DNA from: Sternotherus odoratus
Taxonomy: Eukaryota; Chordata; Testudines; Kinosternidae
Assembly: GCA_032164245.1 (NCBI GenBank)
Contig: JAVMKO010000002.1
Coordinates: 62,467,840 to 62,531,839 of the forward strand
Length of the DNA stretch: 64,000 nucleotides
Direction of reading: 5' to 3'
Both the position numbers and the translations under genes were made by a program. Positions 9,070 to 21,613 of this stretch are shown here, piece by piece. The notes under the pieces were generated by a model, which was not told the DNA's origin, did not search any database, and was given only the letters and a program-made list of their open reading frames with translations. Each line of letters starts with the position of its first letter. Within the stretch, counting starts at the first letter, position 1.

Positions 9070-9829
9070 TAATGACAGAATGCCCAGAGGCAAGAAGGTA
9101 GGAAGAAATGAAGGGAACAGTAAGGGAGGAGATGGGAGAAGCATAGTGAGAGTACAGGCATAGGAGTGAGAGGTAACAGATGTAGGGAAAATATGAAGAG
9201 TCTTGAAGTTAGCGAGTATGCACTTATGGAACACGGACAGGGGACTTGAAGGAATATCCTCACTTTCAAGGAAATATTATGTAGCGCTTAAAAGGTTAGG
9301 ATGAGCTAGAATGCACTTACCATGGACATGTAGCCATGAAAGGTTAGGAGGAAGGGCTAATATGTTCAGAGTGATGGGGGTGGAAATCATTTTAACAGTA
9401 AAACTTTGGATTGATTGAAGGAACGTGGTGGGGTGGAAGGCATAAAAGAGAAGATTCCAGTGATTTAGGTCTGAGCTGATTATGCACAAGGCTTACACAA
9501 CGAGATACCATAGTAGAGAGAAGTGAAATGGCCAGAGATGGAGAAGCAGAATTGGAAATTATTTGCAGAGAGGTGGAAGTTGAAACTGTGGGAGCAGATG
9601 ATGGTCTCAAGAGAGAGACAGGGAACAGAGGAGTGAAACCTGAGGGAGTTCTGCAGGTAGCTGGAAAGCAGAGACTGAGAAATTGATGAAGAATCAGCCA
9701 ACAATGGAGGAGAACTCGGAATAAGTAGAGTCAAAGAAGCCAACAGAGAAGCAGCAGTTAGGAGAAGGGTTCAATAATTTAATTGAATGATATCAGTAAA
9801 AGGCCATCATGGTTATCTACAAGAACTAA
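9070..9829. other. Purine-rich unassigned sequence
   Basis: A long G/A-biased plus strand with many GGAG, AGAG and GAAG motifs. ORFs on the minus strand here are Ser/Leu/Pro-rich by composition only. No repeat family was recognised. Confidence 0.3.
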
Positions 9830-10160
9830 GACTATGTCTGTGCTTGGAGTTGCAGGTGTGATTCCCAGCTTGAGTAGACATACTTGTGTTAGCTCTCATC
9901 GAGTGCATTAGAAATAGTAGTGTAGCTGTGGTAGTATTGGAAGAGGTAGTAGCTGCATCGAGTTAGCTGCCCCAAGTACAAACCCACCTGGAAACCATGG
10001 GCATGTACTTGGGGTGGTTAGCCAATGCCATCACTCATTGCTGCTCTCCGTGCTACCATGCTACGGTATCTAGTGTACTACCTCAATGACACCTAGCACA
10101 AGTATGTCTACTCAAGCTGGGAATCACACCCAAAACTCAAAGTGTAGCTGTAGGCTTGGA
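9830..10160. mobile_element. MITE with long terminal inverted repeats
   Basis: The sequence around 9838-9895 (GGTGTGATTCCCAGCTTGAG, then TAGACATACTTGTG) is repeated in reverse complement at about 10085-10150. This gives arms of roughly 60 nt around a 190-nt centre. A target duplication could not be fixed, so the ends are approximate and the superfamily is unassigned. Confidence 0.7.
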
Positions 10161-11317
10161 GTCAGGTAGACACTATGTCCACAAAAATAAGGTCATTAGA
10201 GATTCTAGTGGAGTTTAAAATAAGGACTAACAGTTCTCACAAACTGGATGATGCAACAGGTGAGCCGAAACCTGAATCAACACTATTGGAAATATTTACT
10301 CAAACATAGTAAATAATACATCAAGTCTATCTCAAATTCCTGCACAGTTTCTCTCTTTACTAAAGGAGTAACTGCAAAGAGGAAAAACAATTCAGACTCA
10401 ATTCCCTCACATTTGATGTATTAGGATCTGCCTCAAAGTCCAATGAAGTCAAACAGACCAGACTTTTAGTAAACAGTTTTTCTGCACTTGAAACATGCTG
10501 TGGGAATCTTAGATACACAGCATAACAGGGGGACATCATGCCAATCTATCAATTTATTTAAAATTGTTTAAGCATAAGCATGGTACATACAAAAGGTCTC
10601 AAAGCACTGAGGAAAAAACTCATCCAACATAGGAGTCTATTCTCTCATCAATATTGGTGTATATCTTATACTATAGAAGCTGTGTGTAGTGTGCCTAAAA
10701 AAGATACCTAGATAGGTGACCGAAATCAAACCAGGCAGCTAGTTAAAGAGTAGAGGCTAGGCTGGAAAGAAGGGGACTGTATAGAGTTACCCAATGTCCA
10801 CGCCTGTCTGGTTTTTAAGGTGGCAATCTTGTGTCCTGCAGGTCTAGTTTGTAAGATGTTAATGGGCAGAACTCGCAACAGTACTTTACGTGACTAAAAA
10901 CCTCACCATGCCACATGCTGATGTCTGTGGGATGAGTTTGTCCTGGCACAGCCATTTATGTGTCGGAGGCAACACTACAGAGGGTAAAATGCCTGGTAAA
11001 TTCGGAAGAGAGCTTTAAATGCTATGAAGCAGATGGGGTCTGTCTGGCTACTTGTTAAAGATTAAAAATTACCACGGTTTAAGAGCTCAGCTCTTTAGTG
11101 TGTTCCCTACAGTCTGATAATAGAAATCCTGTCAAAAGAACTAATATAAGGGGATAAAGCAGAATTTAAAATATTCCATCTATTAGATACTGCATAAAAG
11201 CTTCTATTTGTGTTACTATTTAGGGCAACAATGTTTAGTTGAATAGGAAATTAAACAATTTTATTTAGCCTCAAACATTTTCAGATAAGATAAAACAAGC
11301 TCTCTAAAATAATAAAA
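10161..11317. other. Unassigned AT-rich stretch
   Basis: No recognisable coding sequence and no clear transposon ends. Confidence 0.3.
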
Positions 11318-11342
11318 TTAATGTACAAATTAATGTACAAAA

Positions 11343-11557
11343 ACAACAAGGAGTCTGATGCACCTTAAATACTAAAGGATGCACCTTAAATACTAAAGGA
11401 TTTATAAGGGCCATAAGCTTTTGTGGGTAAAAAAACCCACTTCTTCAGATGCATGGAGACTGTTAGTCTTTAAGAAATCTGTTAGTCTTTAAGGTGCCAC
11501 CGGACTCCTCCTTGTTTTTGTGGATACAGACTAACACAGCTACCCCTCTGACACTAT
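11343..11557. mobile_element. Penelope-like element tail, foldback copy
   Basis: The left part is a minus-strand PLE tail. Its hammerhead-like core CTGAAGA is the complement of 11442-11448, and a GTGGG/CCCAC stem follows. The right part (about 11460-11550) is the plus-strand tail, with AGTCTTTAAGGTGCCACC and ending ACACAGCTACCCCTCTGA. The two arms pair at their outer parts. A 22-nt tandem duplication lies at about 11366-11400. The 13-nt AAATTAATGTACA occurs to the left (tandemly doubled near 11318-11342) and again at 11920-11932 beyond the adjoining MITE, a likely target duplication of the composite. Confidence 0.75.
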
Positions 11558-11915
11558 CAGCAGTTCTCAAATTGGGGGTCGCAGCCCCCCCCCGGGGGGT
11601 TGTGGGGCAATTATCAGGGGGTCGTCAGCTCCCTGTGCTGCTGAAGTGCCACTGAGCCGAACGCTTTTGCTTTCGGCGGCATTTCAGTGGACATGCCACA
11701 TGCTTCCAAGTGTCCACCCGAAAAGCCGCCAAAATTAAAGTTGCCAGGTTCAGCGGCTTTTCGGCGAACATTGTGAAGCACTCAGCATGTCTGTCAAAAA
11801 GGTGCCGAAACCAGAAGCGTTCTATTCAGTGGCATTTCGGCAGACACATAGGAGTTGAGACGGCCTGCAGGGACGGGAAAAAGGGCAACCGCTCCCACAA
11901 GTTTGAGAACCGCCA
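11558..11915. mobile_element. hAT-like MITE
   Basis: The left end CAGCAGTTCTCAAA faces the right end GTTTGAGAACCGCCA, an inverted repeat centred on GTTCTCAAA as in many Charlie-like hAT families. The body contains repeated GGCGGC, CATTTCGG and TTTTCGGC motifs in both orientations. A clean 8-bp duplication was not found, so the boundaries are approximate. Confidence 0.6.
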
Positions 11916-11932
11916 TACTAAATTAATGTACA

Positions 11933-13195
11933 TTTTTCTTATTTCACATATTCCAAATGACATATATAGTTCTTATCCTGGAATGTACTACAGCTACTTT
12001 CTTTGCATCTATAATTAACCAAATTAATTTTATACCCAATATGATTGGTTAAAAACTGGTCACATGACCACAATGCAGGTTGCCCTCATGCTCTCCTAAA
12101 TGGGGTAACACTCTTTGAAGGCCCAAAATCTTTATCTGACATCTTCACTAAGATGGTCCCCCCCTCCCGCCCCCCCCTCCAAAAAAAAAAAAAGGCTCGG
12201 CAACATAAAAATTAGCTTCTTGTAAGTTGAGCTAACAGGCTCTCTTCCGACTCTTCCCATGGAATAGGAGATCTGACAGTCTTCCCAGACCCCTGATTAA
12301 AATAAAAACTGGCTGATTTCCCAATATCTCTTGCTCATGAGGACCTGGCTGGTTAGCTCAAAACCACTAGTAAGATGAGGAGAGAGTGGCTGATCAACTC
12401 CTGTTAGGCAGAAGACATCAGGGAAACTGGCTGGCCCAAACATTTGTATGAGGTGACCTCCTTACCATAACACCTCTGAAGACTTCAGTGTGCATTTACA
12501 TTGTAGGAGATCAGAAAATAATTTGGAAAACAATAAAAAATAGGCCTTGGGTAAAAAAAAATTTTTTTTAAGACTATTCTTTTCTTTAAGCAATATTTAC
12601 TGCCCTTAGAGCCAATCAACATTTGTTTTACACACATACCTTTTTGTCTTTTTTTTTGGTAGTAATTATTCAATTAAACAAATATAAACTTGAACAAATG
12701 AACAGTTCAAATGTAATATTTCAGTTTCAATTAACCTTTTAATTGTGTTCATCTGCTCACTTTCTATATCATTTAAAACCAGTAAAAATCAAAGAAAGCT
12801 TCAACATAAAAGAAAGATAGCTTGACTGGAAGGCCAAAAGCTTCGTGAGTGACACATCAGCAAAGATTTCCTGTACAAACTGACAGGGACGAAGAGTGGT
12901 GCATTTCTGAAACCTGAAGAATATGAAAAACAAAAAACTTCTCTTTCCATTTTCTCTGCTAACTTCAGTGGAATTAACATCTAGACCTTCTTTTTCTAGT
13001 TTAGCATTCCTCATCACATGCTCAGCAGCTTCTCTGCAGTTGTCAAAAAGATGCTCAAAAGTCTAATTTGCTACTTTTAATTCTGAACTGCAATTCCACA
13101 CAAAAATATCAGTAAGTGAAGGCAGCTAACAGCCTTTTAGTTTTCACCTCATGACACAAATGTACCAGAAGTAGCATTCTTAATTACAGCTAGTA
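11933..13195. other. Unassigned AT-rich stretch with C-rich and A-rich tracts
   Basis: A low-complexity C tract runs into poly-A at about 12160-12195. The 62-82 codon minus-strand ORFs have no recognisable domain and a composition expected of AT-rich noncoding DNA. Confidence 0.3.
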
Positions 13196-13199
13196 GGTG

Positions 13200-13445
13200 G
13201 GCGGCACAGTGGGTTAATGCACTTGCCTTTCATTGCTGCAAACCTGGTTTCTTGAAATCCAATTTCAGGTCACAAGTGAAATGAGTTTGGTGAAGAGAGC
13301 CCAATCTGCAGTGGAGATTATGTGGTTGCATCATGGAGTCATCGCATCATTTGACACAACTGGCAGTCTATCCATTCCCTAAGGGGTGGGGAGCTTGTGA
13401 CCTGTGGCTGTTCCACGCTCACCTCCTAGCAGTGAGATCAGTCTG
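13200..13445 (+). repeat. Possible tRNA-derived SINE
   Basis: The sequence GGGCGGCACAGTGGGTTAAT followed by GGTTTCTTGAAATCC resembles a degenerate pol III A box and B box in correct order, and the following 180 bp looks like a SINE body I have seen in amniotes. No target duplication was found. Moderate to low confidence. Confidence 0.45.
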
Positions 13446-15608
13446 TCACTTCTAAAACCACATTAAACCTTCTCCTCATTCCTTTATAATTTGAAACCAT
13501 GAAAAAACTAAATAATTCATCCCAAATTTGATAATTTTATGCCTGCTGATTTACAAAAGTGAATGATGTACAATTCTAGACATTAATGTGTGGGCATAAT
13601 CCCCTCACCCCCATCACTCTGCACATAAGGGTGATCGTTACATCAGAAGGAGAAAAAAGAATCTTCTTAGAAATGGTAAATTGCCAAGAAAAGAAATATT
13701 CCCGAATCAGGCATCCCAAAAAAGTGACCCGCAGTGAGTTTTCCTCCACAGAGTGAGGGTTTAAAAGTGGTTTGAATATATCTGACCCCACTAAAAATCA
13801 TAACCCTACATACACACACTCAATCTCTCTCTCTTTCCTCCCCTCCCCACATGCGCTATAAAGTGTGGCACAGCAGCAATGCTCCCTCTTCCACTTCAAG
13901 AACCAATATTTCCCTCGGCCATAATGTATCTTGAGCTTTTGAGGGGCAATATAGTTTCCCAACTGTGGGATGTTGAGTCTCCATTCTTTATGGAAGCTGC
14001 ACTATATGCCCACATCCTCCGTGCCAAAGTGAAGTCCTAAAATTCCCTATCTCCAGACTCAGCTAACTCCAAACCAATGGATCATGGCTAAACTGCCTTC
14101 CCTTTTCCCTGTTTTAGGGGTTACAATTTGGCTTCACCTCCTCGCTGCATGTATATTATGCACAAAAGATAAGGTCTCTTGGACTTTAAATTTAGGGGTG
14201 TGGTAGTTACCATAGCTCACAGCTCCAGCTTCTGGAATCAAGAGGCTGAATGGGAATCTCACTTTTTTAAAAAAAATGAAAGCTAAGACTCTTGTGCTGA
14301 TTGCAGAGAAAAGCTTGAAAATGTGAAGCAAGTCAACCCTCATGGCTCAGAATGATCAGCCAGGCTTCATAATACTTATGGTGATGAGTTAATATGACCA
14401 GTTTGCTGCTTTATATCTCTTATACACAAACCTCCTTTGCTCAAAAATTTGCCATTGGAGGAAAGGTCTCAGTTCCCACAAGAGACCATGGACTGCTAGT
14501 TCCCCAGGTGTCTGATCCCTTTAGCTAATGATTTTGAAGTCTTTTGACCCTTCCATCTGTAATGAAATTATATGGTAAAAATAACACTTGAAGTGAACAA
14601 CTGAGATCTTTTGATATAAAACTTTCTAGTTCTTTGGGCTTACAAGTGATACCACAATCTCCTGAGCACCATGAAAAAGTGAATTCACTATTTCAGTGGT
14701 GGTTTCAGTGTGACTATTTTCCTGTGAGAATAACTCTTCTCTGGAAGGAACTTCCTTTCAGTATCCATAGGGATAGGTTTAGGTTCCATGGATCTATTGG
14801 AAATATCAGGCCTTGGGTGCGGAGTTCTTGCCAGTTCAGAATATTCCTTGGATTGCTTGTTCTCATGCCTACTATGGATCTGAGAAACATGGCTCGGGAA
14901 CTTTGTGTCCATATTGGAACTGCTTCTGTCTATTTTGATTTGATCTAGATAACATTCAGATGTGGCTCCCAAACTCTTAGAGAGGGCATCTCTTGCTACG
15001 ATCACTCTTGTACATATTTATCCTTTGAAGAACATTACAACCATCTGACAACCAAATGAGGGATTGGGATGATGGTGCCTGGTGTGGCTCAATCTATATT
15101 CATTAGTCATTGCTAGTGGTTTCAGTGACAGGGAGAGACTTTGTAGCCCCCTTAAATGGAAAATTTTCCCATGTTATTATTTGAATACAAGACATCAGAC
15201 GTAATAACCTGGGAATTGACCTGTTGTAAATTTTGAATCTGTTTTGTTCACCAACAAATTGCTGATTGCATTTTCAAACGTTTTTCTTCTGAGGCACACA
15301 CCTTTCTCATGGTCAACTCTGTAGTTTGTCCTGTTTTTTTCTATTACGCCATGATCGTGAAAAGCTGATCGTATCAATGAATGATGTGTGTTGAAATGGT
15401 ACTGCCGAAGAGACTTTCCTTATACGTAAACTCCCAGAATGGGTAGATGTGATAAATTCCTTGCAATTGCATTGCTGGTATCAATACAGTAATACTCTTA
15501 ATGCTGTGTAGCATCTAAACAGGAGATTCATGTAGAATCAACAGAAGCGTTTCACAATTAGCAAATCTTAGCAGTCCTCTGGGTTTCCCCCAATTGGCTG
15601 GTGTACAT
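13446..15608. other. Unassigned AT-rich stretch
   Basis: Several ORFs of 69-105 codons occur on both strands without any recognisable domain. I see no supported gene. Confidence 0.3.
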
Positions 15609-15624
15609 GAGGCATCCATACGTT

Positions 15625-15775
15625 AAATCGAGTTATTTATATTGCATAAGCACTCAGAGGCCTCATTGTGCTAGGCACTGTATAGACACATAAAACACCA
15701 TCCCTGCCATGAAGAGTTTGCAATGTAGTTTAAACAAGATGCAATAGACAGACAATAGAAGGGAAGGAGAAAAGG
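15625..15775. repeat. Old interspersed repeat fragment (MIR/LINE-like)
   Basis: A stretch reading GTGCTAGGCACTGTATAGAC and then CATCCCTGCC...GAGTTTGCAATGTAG matches a widespread amniote repeat pattern (common-to-rare size class wording 'tgtgctaggcactgta'). Family assignment is tentative and the copy is diverged. Confidence 0.45.
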
Positions 15776-18700
15776 TTTAAGATTGTGCACATACATGGCT
15801 GCAGTTTGAATGTCTGAAACCAGTAACCCGCAAAATTAGAGATCAGTTTTTAAAACCAGGGCCTTATTATTATTATTTTTAGATTTGTCCATTCTAATGT
15901 GACCCTAGAAATCCTATAAAAGACACAGCTGATCCTACTGTAGTGGAAAAATCTTAATAGCTATTTTCTGAGTAAAGCCTCAGTGTTTTTGTCTGCTGGG
16001 TCCCATAGAGATTATGGTCTTCCAACACTGAAATGACTATGTTTTGACAGTGGTGCTACTATAGCAAAGATGAATGCTTTTGTAACACATGAAAATAAAA
16101 TGAGCATATTTTACAGAACAGTAAATACACTGCCAGTTAACTCTCCTCCCCCTTAAGAGCCTAATACTGGCCTGGATGCATTTCACAGAGAGGACATACT
16201 TATCAAAGTTGTCTTATACTTCCTCTACCTAATCCCTTTGTATTCCCTGAGCCAAATTAATCCTTGGAGTAACTCTATGCCACTCAGTTAGATGGGAACA
16301 TTTGTGCAGTTACACCAGTGATGAAATAGTGAGAATGTATTTTACTATGGGTAAGCTCTCCTGGGTCTCTGAACTAGAGTCCTCATTCACAGAATTGGAA
16401 TAGTTTCCTAATGCTAGAAAGACGAAGGGGTCAACTCAGTTTCCTCTTTGATTTCTTAGATAATTTGAACTTAAATTTTCCATGCTTTACTTGGACTAGT
16501 GGAATCAGAACTAAATCACGACCTTATTTCATTTGACTATCTTCCCTTTTTGGCTCTCTCTTCCACATTAAAGACTCCATGTTAATCAAATTGTTCTTCT
16601 TGTCAGATAATTAAACTCCCACTAACTCATTCATCCTGGGAGTATAACAGGACTGCTCATTTATGAGCTTCCTTATTTCACAACTCCTGTCTCACGAGCA
16701 GACATGCACAATAGAATGCTCGCTTCTTTCTCAGGCTCTGCTAAAAGTCACCTCATTACAGAAGCCTACAGAAGAAATCTAATTTAAATTTGTGATATGC
16801 CTACTTACTCCCTATGATGTAGGGTAATGTTCACTTACTCTTTCCTTGTGGCAAGTTTCCTGTCATTCAGGCCTCTTTTCTCAGTTATACCATAATTAAG
16901 GCTGCCCCCTGAAGCATTAACGGGATGGGAAACCTCATCTTTATGCCAGTTGAAAGTTTCCACAGGAATGCTTCTGATTTGGCTCCAGTGGGAATGAGAC
17001 CAAGACTTCTTCCTCTGATTCATCCTCTAAACCGGTGATATTAATCTTTTGTAATACTGGGAGAGGAGGTACAGACTAGGCACTGAAAACCCTTTGTTCA
17101 GGCGGTGGAGACATCATGTTTTTCACTCTTTTGTTACATACTGTATGGAAGGAGTGAGGAGGGTGCGTCTTTTCCTGCTATTTTCTCAGAATCTGACTGA
17201 AGGAGACTCCATGATGCTGTCACACTGACCACCTCTCCTCCCAAATATATAGAATTTGTCCTCTCAAAAATGATTGCATACTGTATTTTTGACAGAACTT
17301 ATAAATAGCCTTTAGACTCCTCATTGACCCCAAATCGATATAAACAGCATTTGGATAATGGAGGTGCCCTTGCTCCGGTTTTGTTCTCCTTCAAGGCAGC
17401 ATTTTCTAGAGGCTCAAAGTGCAGGGCAGTTATTCGTATGTGAAGCTCTATTACTTCCCTCTGGTTTTTCATGAGAGAAAGGCAACTATATAGTGGAGGA
17501 ATTGTGGGTACAACATCAAGGAAGAAATATATCTGGAATTTCATGTCATAGACATTTTCCAAAATACTGGAGGCTCTTCAGAGCAGGCAGGATGGACATT
17601 GCCTAATCTAACTTGAATTAGATCCATTATTATTATTAATCACGACTGTAAATGGTCTCCATGCCCATCTTTGGGTGAGAGTTTTGCATTCCCATTTTCT
17701 GAGGTCACCATCCAAAAGGTGCTATTGAAAGCCTGACCCTTTTCAGAAAGATATGTTTGAAAAAATCTCCGTGTAGGAAATATGGAAGCGTAATGCTTCA
17801 TTGAACTGGGACTATGGCTCTTACTAAATAGGTTAATCCCATGCCATTATTAACAGTTTATATCTGCCTATCCGTGGATTAATGGTTAACAGGGGCAAAC
17901 ATTTTATATCCAACTGCACTGTTCAGTTTTTGCTTCTGTCTCATCCCTACAACTGTGCTGAAGTTTGGTTCAACTACACAAAAGAACTGACAGTTTTCAG
18001 CAGACATCACACAATCTGAAGCAAAGAATAACAAGAGAATTCATTTCCAGAAAAATTCAGATGCATTTATGCAGCAGAAGAAAAAAAAGTCTTAATAAAT
18101 GCAATGGACTGCTAAAAATGTTGCTAGCAAGACATCTCCAGCTAAATATATTTCTGGATTCTGACTGACAATAGAGCTGATTGACATTAGAGCTGTTCAT
18201 TCTGCAGTTCAGAAATGTAATTGTTTCAGTTTTGCTTCAAGATATTGATTTTTTTAAACAATAATGAAAATCCTCAGACTTCCGCACTGATTTGAGAGAA
18301 ATTACCACCTATGATTCTAATATTCTTCATCTCTATGCAATGCAAAACAAATCTCCCAAAATCTATAAACCTGACATGTCTGATCACATGTTCACGCTCC
18401 CAAATTAGCAAAATCAGTAGGTAATATACTGGGGGGAAAATTAAGAGGAAAAAGCCCTAGGAAGTTCTGCTGTTGCCTCAGAGAAGGTAAGACGACATCA
18501 GTTACATCAGACACAGTCTGTACCTTACCTGATTCTGCAGTTTAATACAGCAACATGCTCTTAATCCTTCTCTTTGAGTACAACATATGCTGGGAACTAT
18601 AGCATTTGACCTTACACATTTCTACACATGAAACTCCAAAGTAGCCTTTAACTTCAATAAAAAGCTGTGTTCGTTCTCCCTCTTATGCTCACTGCAGAGC

Positions 18701-19777
18701 AATCTAATACACCTCATCATGTGGTGTGTTGCCATAGCAGCACTGAATCCAGCTGCTGCAATACAAAAGACTGACAAAAAGTTAATTTTTCCCCTCCACC
18801 CACTCTATAAAAGTCAGGGTGCTTTTCTTGTGCAGTAAATATAATCCAAATAGCTTTCTGCTACCTACAAGAGCTAAATTTGTGTTAGAGTCTAAAAAGA
18901 AACACTAAAATTGAAAATTTCACTTTTTTTGGAGGGGGCGGGGAGAGAAAGGGCTTAAGAAAACTAAATGACTTAATGTGTAATTGCCCTGATCCCTTAA
19001 ACAGCTGATTATCTATCTGCTCATGCCATTTAACAGTTTCAAAATTCAGACCACTGCCTCTGTAGAAAATGCAGTTACATAATCATACTCAACAGAAATA
19101 CAACAGTAAAGCTGTATAGTAGGTGATGAACATTATCAAATACAGAAATAAATCAGAGGCACTATTTCTAGTATATTGGCCTTGGGGAAGATTTACAGTA
19201 TGTTGCTTCTTAACTGTCCAACAGAACTGTGTTGCTTCAGAAAATGCAAAAGAATCAACAACATTAAGACATTACCATTATATACCACTAACCATAGTGA
19301 AACTGTTTTATTTAAATGTGGATGGTTTACATTTCTATATGAATCCATAGGTGACACAGTCTTCATAGTAATATCATTAAAATATGGTATTTGGACACTG
19401 GATGGTTCTAAAATGGTAACAGAATATGGAATCTTTCAACTGTAAAGTCCCAATCCTGAAACTGGATCCATTATGCTGGACACTTGCTACGGTGCAGAGA
19501 CTCACATAACCTTAATTAACAACATGAATCTAGCCAAAATCATCAGAGACTAAAAGCTGTTACCATCTGAAGGTTGTTCAGAGGCCTATGCAAACAGAGG
19601 GTCTCAAATAAATCCCTAATCTACATCCCTAATTAGCATCATTTTTAGCAGGAAAGAGATAATAATTAGACAGGCATGGGCACCTCTCACCAAATGGTGT
19701 TTCCTCCAAGCCAAGCTTATGGCACATTGGCAAGGCTGTCAGTCATGTTTCATAGGTACTAAATTCACTTTAAGATA
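15776..19777. other. Unassigned AT-rich stretch
   Basis: About 4 kb without a recognisable element or exon. Small ORFs (60-89 codons) show no domain. There is a low-complexity G-rich patch near 18930. Confidence 0.3.
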
Positions 19778-19785
19778 GTCTAAAG

Positions 19786-21605
19786 CAGCGGTCACCAACC
19801 AGTGGTCCGTGGACTGGTGGTCCGCGAGAAAATTTTGGTGGTCCCTGGAGAAATTTGGACATTATTTGCAATTTTTAGGAAGATAAGTCCCTAGTAAAGG
19901 CTTCTTATTTGATGGCACTTCAAATCGCGAAAAGTAGAAAGCCGTATACGATTGGAGAAGAATTAATTAAGCCTTGCTTGTTACAAGCCTGTGAAGAGGT
20001 TTTGGGGAAACAGGCTGTCCAGAAACTGAAAGTAATTCCTATGTCCGCTAACACTGTGAAGCGCAGAATTGAAGACATGGCCGAAGATATTGAAAATCAA
20101 GTGATTGAAATGGTGAAAAATTCAACGTTTTATTCAATTCAACTCGACGAATCAACAGATATAATTAACAAGGCAGTTCTCCTTTGTTTTGTGAGGTTTG
20201 AGTGTCAAGGAGAGCTAAAGGAAGAACTCCTCTGTTCGCTCAACTTGCTGGGTAGAACAACCAGCTCTGAGATTTTCAATGCACTTAATGGTTATTTCCT
20301 GAGACACAGTATTGAATGGAAGAAATGTGTTGGGATATGCACAGACGGTGCCGCAAGCATGACCAGGCATCGTTTAGGAGTTGTTACAAAAGTGAAAGAT
20401 GTTGGACACCCAGACATTTTGTTTACTCATTGTATTATACATCGTGAGCAACTTGTGGTGAAAAGAATGTCTCCAGAACTGCACGAAGTACTCTCTGATG
20501 TAATTAAAATTGTAAATGAAATTCAGCACAAAGCGCTCAATTCTCGAATATTTGAGGCACTTTGTGAAGAAATGGGCTCTCAATATACTCATCTTCTTCT
20601 TCACGCTGAGGTGAGATGGCTGTTGAGGGGCAAAATACTAACCCGATTGTTTGACCTGCACCAAGAAGTCAAGTTATTCTTCCAGCAGCAAAATAATTCA
20701 AAATTCCAAGATCTCTTGTCCGACAATGATTGGCTAGCCAAGCTTGCATACCTGGCAGATATTTTTTCACTGTTAAACAAGCTAAACATGTCCTTGCAAG
20801 AACAGCTTACGGACGTGTTCACACTGCGAGGTAAAATGGATGCATTTCAAAAGAAAATATTGCTGTGGCAAATGCGGTTGGCTAAAGAAGATCTGCAAAT
20901 ATTCCCGAATCTTGATGAGTATATGAAAGAGGAGGATGTCAACCGACAGGTAATAACCATTGTTCAACAGCACTTACGGTCACTCACAGAATCTTTTGGC
21001 CGTTATTACCCAAAGGAAGAGGACCCCAGACATGGCAATATGTGGGTAATGGATCCATTTTCAGCGAAAATTGAAGATAGCAATTTGAACATGAAAGAAA
21101 GAGAAAGCCTAATCGATCTATCATCCGACGACGGTCTCAAAGCTAAATTCCACTCGTCCTCATCAAGACATCATTTTTGGCCCTCCGTAAAAAGTGAGTA
21201 CCCAGTGCTGAGTGAAAAAGCCATCAAATTTTGATTCCATTTGCAACAACCTATCTGTGTGAAAAGACATTCTCATCTGTTACGGCAATCAAAAACAAGT
21301 ACCGCTGTTGGCTTGAAATACAAACGGCTCTCCGTGTTGCAGTGACGTCATTGGAGCCAAGAATCCATAAACTTATTTCAAACAAGCAGCAACAAATATC
21401 ACACTAATAATTTTGTTATAATTAAACAAGCTTTAATAATTTTGTTATAATTATACAAATGCATTTCATATTAATAAAATGGAACTTTTATGATCATTAT
21501 TTTATAGATGTTTGTACCTTTTTAAAAAAATTCATGTTAGTGGTCCGCGGGATTCAAAATTGTGAGTTTAGTGGTCCGTGAGGTCTGAAAGGTTGGCGAC
21601 TACTG
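19786..21605 (+). mobile_element. hAT (Charlie/ZBED-like) DNA transposon, TSD GTCTAAAG
   Basis: The left end CAGCGGTCACCAACC and the reverse-complemented right end CAGTAGTCGCCAACC form 15-bp TIRs. Perfect 8-bp duplications GTCTAAAG lie at 19778-19785 and 21606-21613. GGTCCGTGG/GGTCCGCGG subterminal motifs recur near both ends. The 1820-bp element encodes a transposase but lacks the N-terminal BED-finger exon, so it is probably an internally deleted copy. Confidence 0.93.
19885..21410 (+). pseudogene. hAT transposase, ZBED-like, no BED finger, one C-terminal frameshift
   Basis: The uninterrupted ORF spans 19909-21234 (441 codons), and the frame is open from about 19885. The sequence follows the RNase H-like catalytic core of ZBED5/FAM200-type hAT transposases: IQLDESTD with the first Asp (about residues 77-83), ICTDGAASM with the second Asp (about 143), and THCIIHREQL, a conserved C/H segment. 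The ORF ends at AIKF. Immediately afterwards, in the next frame, the expected hAT dimerisation segment continues (PFATTYLCEKTFSS onward) to about 21410. One base appears to be lost in the T run at 21228-21232. The N-terminal zinc finger is missing and there is a stop just upstream, so this copy is unlikely to encode a full transposase. Such genes have been domesticated elsewhere, but the TIRs, duplication and frameshift here favour a plain transposon copy. Confidence 0.88.
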
Positions 21606-21613
21606 GTCTAAAG

